A stretch of DNA of 15,792 bases from Gp1-AA122 sp035631655 (GTDB taxonomy: Bacteria > Acidobacteriota > Terriglobia > Terriglobales > Acidobacteriaceae). Below the pieces are notes generated by a model. That model did not search any database, was not told the DNA's origin, and saw nothing but the letters and a program-made list of their open reading frames with translations. The stretch is taken from the NCBI GenBank assembly GCA_035631655.1, contig DASQIH010000075.1, forward strand, positions 1 to 15,792, in the 5' to 3' direction. Each line of letters starts with the position of its first letter. Position 1 is the first letter of the stretch. The position numbers were made by a program, and so were the translations under genes. Shown one piece after another: positions 6,371-12,280 of this stretch.

Positions 6371-7300
6371 ATGAATCATGGGAAACCACGACGGCTGCTT
6401 TTCTTGGTTGTAGCGCTTGCCGCAGCTTCGGGCATCGCGTGTGCGGCAACGTCGCCAGACCGGGCACGACTGTCCGTGGCAGTAGCGGAACCCGACGTCC
6501 AAGCCATCGTCATAGCCGTGGGTGGAAACGAAGTCGATACCTTCAGTCTTTTCAGGGGGTGCATCCTCAGGGAAGACCTCATGGTAGAACCCGCGGTGAA
6601 GGGTCGCCTGGCGAAGGCAAGCGCGGTTGTGTGGACCGGCTTCCTCAACGAATCGGCAGCAATCACCCGCAGCCTGGACAATCCCGCTATCTCAAAAGGA
6701 GGGGCGAGGGGGGCGAAATGGATCGATGTTTCCAAAGACGCGGTGCGCGCGAACATTCCCACCTCCTCCTGCTTCGGGAATTCGGATCCCAAATCCATGT
6801 CGGGCGACCCGTTCTTCTGGCTCAATCCTAAGAACGGGTCCATCATTGCCCGCAATGTGGCCGAGGGTCTGGGCGGGCTTCGACCCGAGAAGCGTGGATA
6901 CTTCCTAGCCAATGCTAATGCATTCAAGGCGACGCTTGAGAAAGACATCGCACGCTGGAAGGAGGAGTTAAAGCCGCTACGTAACTTGCGAATCTTCAGT
7001 GCCCAGTGTGGATGGCAGAATTTCTCCAAACTCGGCGGTCCCACTTTCGTGGTGTGCAAAGGGGACCTGGGATCGTTACCGACACCCGAGCACCTGGTCG
7101 ATCGCGTGAAGGAGATGAAAGCCCAAATTATAATTGTGGATCCGAACACACCCCCCGAATATGGGAAGGCTTTTCGGGAACAATCCGGCGTCAGGGTGAT
7201 CGAGGTAGCATCCTCGATCGAGAACATTCCCGGCGCGGATTCCTATAGTGCTCTTTTTGAGAACTTCCTCCGGGCCTTGCAAGCGGCAGCGAAAAACTAG
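6371..7300 (+). CDS. ZnuA/TroA-like periplasmic binding protein lacking metal-ligand histidines
   Basis: The 309-residue product starts at an ATG with AGGAG 7 bases upstream (6359-6363). A signal segment (residues 7-26) ends in G-I-A-C, either a weak lipobox at Cys24 or a normal cleavage site. The fold matches the TroA/ZnuA cluster of metal-binding proteins: A-S-A-V-V-W-T-G-F, D-P-F-F-W-L-N-P (146-153), a charged linker helix (about 181-204), and I-I-I-V-D-P...V-R-V-I-E-V. The family's three metal histidines are gone. DPHxYEP is E-D-L-M-V-E-P at 68-74, DPHFWLDP has Phe148 for His, and the third is Gln212. The only mature histidine is 241, while Cys64, 134, 213 and 229 are present. No ABC permease or ATPase is nearby. 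Two bases separate its stop from the next possible ATG (7303), so it is operonic with the octahaem cytochrome. A role in haem or redox-complex assembly, or in substrate capture, is possible but unproven. Confidence 0.8.
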   Translation: MNHGKPRRLLFLVVALAAASGIACAATSPDRARLSVAVAEPDVQAIVIAVGGNEVDTFSLFRGCILREDLMVEPAVKGRLAKASAVVWTGFLNESAAITRSLDNPAISKGGARGAKWIDVSKDAVRANIPTSSCFGNSDPKSMSGDPFFWLNPKNGSIIARNVAEGLGGLRPEKRGYFLANANAFKATLEKDIARWKEELKPLRNLRIFSAQCGWQNFSKLGGPTFVVCKGDLGSLPTPEHLVDRVKEMKAQIIIVDPNTPPEYGKAFREQSGVRVIEVASSIENIPGADSYSALFENFLRALQAAAKN

Positions 7301-7320
7301 CAATGGCCGCGACAGCCTCA

Positions 7321-7325
7321 AGGAG
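7321..7325 (+). promoter_or_regulatory. Shine-Dalgarno deciding the octahaem start
   Basis: AGGAG lies 7 bases before the in-frame GTG at 7333. The upstream ATG at 7303 has no Shine-Dalgarno, so translation more likely starts at 7333. Confidence 0.6.
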
Positions 7326-7332
7326 AGCAAGC

Positions 7333-9468
7333 GTGGTTCAACAGAGCATCTTTGTCTGCCTTGGACGGCGTGGCATGTGGGTGCGCTTATGCCACGCGAT
7401 TTTGGGTGTCGAACTCCTCGTGGTTGCCGCACTCGGACAGATGTCTCTGCCGAGCGCCACGACAGCAAGCCTCTCTCCCGCCCGAATCCCCAAGCTCACG
7501 CACCCCGCTATCGTGTTTAAGGACGAGGCGGGACAGAGTGTACTGAAAACGGGAAAACCGATCAGCACCCGGCAGACCTGCGGAGGGAATTGCCACGACT
7601 ACGACTTCATCATCAATAGTTTCCACTTCCAGCAAGGCAAGAACGAGATCGACCGGGATCTGCTTGCATCCCATGACATTGCGTCTTTCAACCTCTCACC
7701 CGGCATGTTTGGAAAGTTCTCCATCATTCCGAACCGGCAACTCACTCACCCAGGGGTTACGGACCCATTCGACGCTGACATGAGTCAGCCCGAGTGGCTG
7801 ACCAAATGCGGCGGCTGCCACACGGGCGGAGGAATCTCGGAATACGATCTGAGAGGTCGCCGGTTTCTCACCCCAGAGGCGAGAGCAAACGGCTCACTGG
7901 ATCCAAGCTACACGATTCGCGACCGGGACAAGGGTCAAGTGGTGGCTTGGGACTGGGAAAAGAGTGGCACTGCCGAGGCGGACTGCTTCATGTGCCATGT
8001 GCCCAAGGCCAGCCGCGGTGCACGGAAAAAGGAGATGGCCACGGGGAATTTTCGCTGGGCCAATGATGCGACGCTCGCCAATACAGGAATTGTAGCCCGG
8101 CAAGAAAACGGGACATTCAAGTATGACCGCCGCTCATTTAATGCAGATGGTACGGTGAAACCGGAAGTCCTCGATCTCTCCGATCCCACTTTGGAGAACT
8201 GCAGCCTGTGCCATGGCTTTACGGCCAGGAACACCACGACCATTCAACCCATTCAGCACGCCGACATCATGCGTGGCACTGAAAAGTCCGGATGGATTTA
8301 CAACGGGGCAAAAATCAGCGATACCGTCTCGCCTAATATCGTGGGCAAAGAGAAGATGAATTATCCATGGGATATCCATGCCGCCCAGGGAATCATCTGC
8401 ATCGACTGCCATTTCTCACTAAATAATCCTGGCCGGATGCTCCACGATGATGCGAAGAAGAACCTTCGCTACAAACCCCTCGGCGAAGACATCGCGGTAT
8501 ATCTCAAACGGCCCGACCACAATTTTGCCCGTGGCAACATCCCACCCGAGACGGTCAATCTTACGCGTCATAACACCATGCGGGCTTGCGGAGATTGTCA
8601 TGATGCTGAGAAAAGCCACGCCTTTCTCCCATATAAAAGCAGGCATTTCAAGGCGCTGGCCTGCCAGACCTGTCATCTTCCGGCCGTCCACTTCTGGGCT
8701 TACCGGAGTGACGACTGGGGCTTTCTCATGGACACAGGCACCAGCCGCATCACTTATCGCGGCATTGACGGAAGCATTGTGGACCCCGAGTCCGAGGTAA
8801 CAGGTTACCTGCCTGCCTACATCCCGACCCCAGACAAGAATGGCAACCTGCAGGTACGGCCGACGAACCTGATCACGGGTGTGTATTGGTTCGACAAAAC
8901 CAAAGGGCGCCCCGTCTTCACCTGGCAGGTTCAGATGGCGTTCTTCGCTGGGCGACCTGCCGAAGGCGAGTGGACCTACCGTCCCGAGATCGTGAAGGCT
9001 TTTGGCGACCAAGAAGGCATCATCGATATTCCCCAAGCCGTCTACGACACGCCCGAGAAGATCGCCTTGGTCAAGGGGCTGCTGCAGAAGTACGCCGACA
9101 TCGCCGAACCCGAGTTGCGAATTGAAGTGGTGCCGTGGGCCATGAGCCACAGCATTGTTGGAAAAGGGCAGGCTATCCGGGAGTGCAGAGCATGTCACGC
9201 CAAACAGAGCATTCTTTACCGGCCGGTGGATTTGGATTCTTCTCTTCCCGAGGGGGTACCCGTTATCTTTCGCGGCAAAAACGTGAGTGTCGTGAACTAT
9301 GAGGGGAAGGAACCGACCTTTGACAACCGGCTCCTGCTGAGTTCGTTCTACATCATTGGCTACAGCAGGGTTCCCTGGGTGGAGTGGGTGGGATGGCTCT
9401 CCGTCGCCGGCGTGATTCTGTTTAGTTTATTGCACGGCGCTCTGCGCCTGTTGGGGGGTCGATTATGA
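7333..9468 (+). CDS. membrane-anchored octahaem c-type cytochrome
   Basis: The 711-residue product is counted from GTG 7333; ATG 7303 would add ten residues. An N-terminal signal segment (about residues 18-36) precedes eight haem sites. The first is an unusual C-G-G-N-C-H (CX3CH, Cys83/Cys87/His88). Seven CXXCH sites follow, starting at 159, 218, 290, 356, 419, 444 and 618. Many free histidines can serve as distal ligands. A single helix near the C-terminus (about 685-706) anchors it with the haem domain in the periplasm. Haem count and size resemble octahaem reductases of the tetrathionate-reductase/hydroxylamine-oxidoreductase type, but I cannot fix a substrate. The stop overlaps the next start (ATGA), coupling it to the b-type cytochrome. 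The likely role is electron exchange between quinone via that partner and a periplasmic acceptor or donor. Confidence 0.88.
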   Translation: MVQQSIFVCLGRRGMWVRLCHAILGVELLVVAALGQMSLPSATTASLSPARIPKLTHPAIVFKDEAGQSVLKTGKPISTRQTCGGNCHDYDFIINSFHFQQGKNEIDRDLLASHDIASFNLSPGMFGKFSIIPNRQLTHPGVTDPFDADMSQPEWLTKCGGCHTGGGISEYDLRGRRFLTPEARANGSLDPSYTIRDRDKGQVVAWDWEKSGTAEADCFMCHVPKASRGARKKEMATGNFRWANDATLANTGIVARQENGTFKYDRRSFNADGTVKPEVLDLSDPTLENCSLCHGFTARNTTTIQPIQHADIMRGTEKSGWIYNGAKISDTVSPNIVGKEKMNYPWDIHAAQGIICIDCHFSLNNPGRMLHDDAKKNLRYKPLGEDIAVYLKRPDHNFARGNIPPETVNLTRHNTMRACGDCHDAEKSHAFLPYKSRHFKALACQTCHLPAVHFWAYRSDDWGFLMDTGTSRITYRGIDGSIVDPESEVTGYLPAYIPTPDKNGNLQVRPTNLITGVYWFDKTKGRPVFTWQVQMAFFAGRPAEGEWTYRPEIVKAFGDQEGIIDIPQAVYDTPEKIALVKGLLQKYADIAEPELRIEVVPWAMSHSIVGKGQAIRECRACHAKQSILYRPVDLDSSLPEGVPVIFRGKNVSVVNYEGKEPTFDNRLLLSSFYIIGYSRVPWVEWVGWLSVAGVILFSLLHGALRLLGGRL

Positions 9469-10097
9469 ATTCTCCTTCACCTTCGTATTCGCTCCACGAA
9501 AGGATCTGGCACTGGCTCCAAGCAGGCGCCATCCTTCTGCTGATTCTCACTGGGTTCGCCATTCATTACCCCGATCGCTTGCCCCTTCTTGGCTCCATGG
9601 CCAATGCAATTTGGTGCCATTCCTGGATCGGGCTTGCACTGATCCTGAACGCCTTTCTCGGCATCTTCTACCACGTAACTGCGGAGAAGTATCACCACTT
9701 CCTTCCTCGAATGGACGATTTCACAGAGGCTGCCATTCGCCAAGCGCGCTTCTATCTTTACGGCATCTTTAAGGGCGAAAAACATCCTCTGGATGCAGAT
9801 CCTCGATGCCAGCTGAACCCACTTCAGAAGATCACCTATCTCGTGCTCCTCAACATTTTGCTGCCCTTTCAGATCCTTACCGGCCTCCTGTTGTGGGGGG
9901 CCGACCGCTGGCCACAACTCTTCGATAAAGTCGGGGGGTTCTGGATGCTTGCGCCAGCCCACACGTTGGGCGCTTACCTGTTTCTCGCCTTCCTCATCGG
10001 ACACCTGTATCTGGCGACTACCGGGACAACACCATCGAGCCTTCTGCGTGCCATGATTACTGGCTATGAAAAGCAGGTTCAGGATGCGGGGGCCTGA
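9465..10097 (+). CDS. b-type cytochrome membrane subunit (cytochrome b561 / thiosulfate-reductase cyt b type)
   Basis: The 210-residue product has four membrane helices, roughly residues 17-36, 47-71, 122-144 and 160-184. Histidines placed as haem b ligands are His16 (H-E-R-I-W-H-W), His52, His70, His166 (A-P-A-H-T-L-G) and His180 (I-G-H-L-Y-L), the layout of the di-haem cytochrome b561/formate-dehydrogenase-gamma family. Its ATG overlaps the octahaem stop by four bases, with a G-run Shine-Dalgarno just before it. It should bind (mena)quinone and pass electrons to or from the octahaem protein. It is the last gene of the operon. Confidence 0.9.
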   Translation: MNSPSPSYSLHERIWHWLQAGAILLLILTGFAIHYPDRLPLLGSMANAIWCHSWIGLALILNAFLGIFYHVTAEKYHHFLPRMDDFTEAAIRQARFYLYGIFKGEKHPLDADPRCQLNPLQKITYLVLLNILLPFQILTGLLLWGADRWPQLFDKVGGFWMLAPAHTLGAYLFLAFLIGHLYLATTGTTPSSLLRAMITGYEKQVQDAGA

Positions 10098-10147
10098 TCA
10101 ACAGACCTTGTCGCGCGGTCTGCTCTCACGGCAGGTCCGCCCAGCTC

Positions 10148-10167
10148 TCCGGTACGCTCGTACCGGA
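10148..10167. repeat. perfect 9-bp inverted repeat with 2-bp centre
   Basis: TCCGGTACG (10148-10156) and CGTACCGGA (10159-10167) are exact inverted copies around CT. The loop is too tight for a nine-pair RNA hairpin, though seven pairs with a longer loop would form. No T-run follows. It could be a protein-binding palindrome or an mRNA 3' stabilising stem after the cytochrome b gene. Confidence 0.6.
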
Positions 10168-10335
10168 CGACGTACGACCTCTGGAGGCGGACGTAGTTCA
10201 ACAGGTGCTGAAGGTCCTTAGAACAAAAAGGCGAAACAAATTCGATGTCGACGATATCAACAAACTGCATTCGCAGAAATCAACCGTGAAGAGCTACTGC
10301 GGGCATTGGAAATGTTCGCCAAAAACTGTCGTGCC

Positions 10336-10352
10336 AACGAAGGCTCTTCGTT
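10336..10352 (+). terminator. possible terminator of the octahaem operon
   Basis: AACGAAG (10336-10342) pairs perfectly with CTTCGTT (10346-10352) around GCT and is followed by TTTCTTG-like bases on the plus strand. It lies about 240 bases after the cytochrome b stop, facing the convergent ArsR gene. The T-run is broken, so termination strength is uncertain. Confidence 0.4.
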
Positions 10353-10388
10353 TCTTGATTGCCGAGGAACGTTTCGACGCGGCGACTG

Positions 10389-10724
10389 CTACACCAGCCG
10401 CCGGCCGTTTCGTATCTGCGCGCGAAGCACGTTACGAATCAGGGCACAGGCTTTCTTGACCTCGGGGATCGCGAGATGGCAATGGACCCGTGTTCCATTG
10501 CGATGCGTGGCGACTACACCGGCGGCTTTGAGAATCGCCAGATGCTGTGACAAGTTGGCCTTGGAGATCGAGAGATGTATCAGCAGTTCCGAGGCGGGAT
10601 AGTCGTGCTGGGCGACCAGATCGAGGATCCTCAGCCGTGTAGGGTTCGCGAACGCTTTACAAATGCCGACTTGCCGCTCGTAGAGTTCTTCTTCCAGTTT
10701 CTGTTTTGTGCCGTTCCCGTTCAT
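10389..10724 (-). CDS. ArsR-family winged-helix regulator
   Basis: The 111-residue product is counted from ATG 10724, which has GAGG 5 bases upstream. A GTG two codons earlier overlaps that Shine-Dalgarno. The ArsR fold is clear: C-K-A-F-A-N-P-T-R-L-R-I-L-D-L-V, then the recognition helix S-K-A-N-L-S-Q-H-L-A-I-L-K-A-A-G-V-V and the wing R-N-G-T-R-V-H-C-H-L. The arsenic-binding C-V-C of classical ArsR in helix 3 is absent (L-L-I-H-L at that place). Cys22, Cys82 and Cys93 with His81/His83 remain as possible metal, thiol or persulfide sensors. It is the last gene of the molybdoenzyme operon, 32 bases after the NrfD gene, and probably gives feedback control of that operon. Confidence 0.85.
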   Translation of the reverse strand: MNGNGTKQKLEEELYERQVGICKAFANPTRLRILDLVAQHDYPASELLIHLSISKANLSQHLAILKAAGVVATHRNGTRVHCHLAIPEVKKACALIRNVLRAQIRNGRRLV

Positions 10725-10756
10725 AGACACCTCGTATTCAAGTATTGCGGCTCGGT

Positions 10757-11713
10757 CTACTGCATCGCGCTCATCTGTCCTGCGAAAACGAAAATGTAGC
10801 GCAACAGGAAACCGCCGCCCAAAATAAGCAGCGCGGTACTGGCCGCAAGAAGCCGGTTGTAATGGAATTCACGATTCGAGACGATCACCGGAACCAGTTC
10901 GCGGAGTTCAATCACCAGAGGTGTAAGCAGGCCAAGCCCCAGGAACAACACCCAGAACAAGATGGTGAACGGCCCGCCCAGAACGAGTCTCAGGGAATCC
11001 TGGACCGCCTGGACGGAAAGCTCTCCGTGAATCAGGTAAGGCAGTACGATGAAAAATTCCAGGACCATGAAACAGATGTCGAGACCGTACAGCAATCTCA
11101 ATTCCTGGGCCGACTTTTCCCAGCCCGATAGTCCGAGAATGAGTGCCGCACACCCAGTGGAGAGAGCCGAAAACAGGAATAACTGCGCTACCAGATTTGT
11201 GTTCCAGAATGGGCGCGACTGAACCGCTCCCAACAACACGCCGGTGTAAATACCGACTCCCACGCTGATAGGCAGACCGGCCAACGCCAGCCATCGCCGC
11301 CAGTGGTCAATGTCGTAATTGAATTTGGAGAAGAATGCCAAGCCCCGGGGAACCTTCACAAACAAGGCACTCCGCTGACTCTCCGTCAACCAGGCGTAGC
11401 AGTTCACGAGCGATATCAGGGTAAACAGTATCAGTAGCCAGGAACCGATGGACATCGGACTGACCACCCGCAGGTGCAAGAACAATTTGTAGAACCGGTA
11501 CCAGCGGCCCAGATCGAAGATCAGCAACAGGCAGCCGATCATCACCGGCCAAGGCGCCAGCAAAGCGCCTAGGCGGGCGATGCGGGTATAGGGCGACGGC
11601 TCGTCGATCTTGTAGAGGAAGGTGGCCAGGGCCGAAACGAAGAACAAGCCCGCGGACAGCCCTCCCAGGAAGAGGTAATTCACGATCAAGAATCCCCATT
11701 CAATCGTTTTCAT
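10757..11713 (-). CDS. NrfD/PsrC-type quinone-linked membrane subunit
   Basis: The 318-residue product has eight predicted membrane helices, as in PsrC/NrfD membrane anchors. These proteins carry no haem; they bind (mena)quinol and hand electrons to the ferredoxin subunit. Typical features are the first helix W-G-F-L-I-V-N-Y-L-F-L-G-G-L-S-A-G and the second-helix end F-D-L-G-R-W-Y-R-F. The ATG at 11713 is chosen because GGAGAGG lies just upstream at good spacing. A GTG two codons earlier sits inside that Shine-Dalgarno. The gene begins 12 bases after the ferredoxin stop, in the standard catalytic-ferredoxin-membrane order of polysulfide/thiosulfate reductases. Confidence 0.92.
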   Translation of the reverse strand: MKTIEWGFLIVNYLFLGGLSAGLFFVSALATFLYKIDEPSPYTRIARLGALLAPWPVMIGCLLLIFDLGRWYRFYKLFLHLRVVSPMSIGSWLLILFTLISLVNCYAWLTESQRSALFVKVPRGLAFFSKFNYDIDHWRRWLALAGLPISVGVGIYTGVLLGAVQSRPFWNTNLVAQLFLFSALSTGCAALILGLSGWEKSAQELRLLYGLDICFMVLEFFIVLPYLIHGELSVQAVQDSLRLVLGGPFTILFWVLFLGLGLLTPLVIELRELVPVIVSNREFHYNRLLAASTALLILGGGFLLRYIFVFAGQMSAMQ

Positions 11714-11725
11714 CTTCACCTCTCC

Positions 11726-12277
11726 TCAGATCAGGTAATAGATTTGCGGGCCGGTGCCGGCTTCCGGTTTCTTCACGCGATACTCGCGGTTGTTGAGCAG
11801 TTCGGCCAGCTTGCTCTCGGGGTCGTTCAGGTCGCCGAAAACCCGGACTTTACTGGGACAGGTCTCAACGCATGCGGGAAGTTGTCCGCGATCGAGACGC
11901 TTCACACAGAAATCGCATTTCTCGACTACCCCCTTGTCCTCGCGGAAGAAGCGCGCGTTGTAGGGACAGGCGATCATGCAGTACCGGCAACCGACGCAGT
12001 CTGCTTCGTTGACGACCACAATGCCGTCCGGCCGATGGTGGGAAGCGCCGGTCGGGCACACCCGCACGCACGCCGGATGATCGCACTGATGACACTGTTC
12101 GGGGTGAGACGCAGCCATCAGCTTGGGCCAGACCCCGCGGTTTTCCTCGTTCAACCAGTTGCGGCTGTAAGCGAGCGGAACGGAATTCTCCGCGCGGCAC
12201 GCCACCACACAGGCTTTGCAGTTGATGCACTTCTTCGAGTCCACCACCATCGCGTAACGTTTTGGGCGGGCTGCCAT
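11726..12277 (-). CDS. four-cluster [4Fe-4S] ferredoxin subunit (PsrB/PhsB/NrfC type)
   Basis: The 183-residue product has 16 cysteines in four groups: Cys17/20/23/27, 62/65/70/74, 94/97/100/104 and 121/124/136/140. That is enough for four [4Fe-4S] clusters in the DmsB/PsrB arrangement. It has no signal peptide, which is normal because such subunits are exported with the TAT-signal catalytic partner. It carries electrons between the NrfD-type subunit and the molybdopterin subunit. It starts three bases after the catalytic-subunit stop, with AAGG a few bases before the ATG. Length is close to that of PsrB. Confidence 0.94.
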   Translation of the reverse strand: MAARPKRYAMVVDSKKCINCKACVVACRAENSVPLAYSRNWLNEENRGVWPKLMAASHPEQCHQCDHPACVRVCPTGASHHRPDGIVVVNEADCVGCRYCMIACPYNARFFREDKGVVEKCDFCVKRLDRGQLPACVETCPSKVRVFGDLNDPESKLAELLNNREYRVKKPEAGTGPQIYYLI

Positions 12278-12280
12278 GGC

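Larger units (their letters stand above)
10098..10388. other. 291-base non-coding gap between convergent operons
   Basis: A plus-strand frame is open across much of this gap and into the ArsR gene. Its product has no recognisable domain and no Shine-Dalgarno, so I do not call it. The gap holds a 20-base palindrome (10148-10167) and a hairpin with a weak T-rich tail (10336-10352). Confidence 0.5.

Noticed and set aside
6376..7227. Long minus-strand frame opposite the ZnuA-like gene.
   Set aside because: It is a codon-phase shadow of the plus-strand gene, which has a signal peptide, a Shine-Dalgarno and a family signature.
10205..10459. Plus-strand 84-residue frame overlapping the ArsR gene.
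   Set aside because: No Shine-Dalgarno and no recognisable domain, and its end runs through the opposite strand of a clear ArsR gene. The N-terminal part looks mildly protein-like, so it is not excluded completely.
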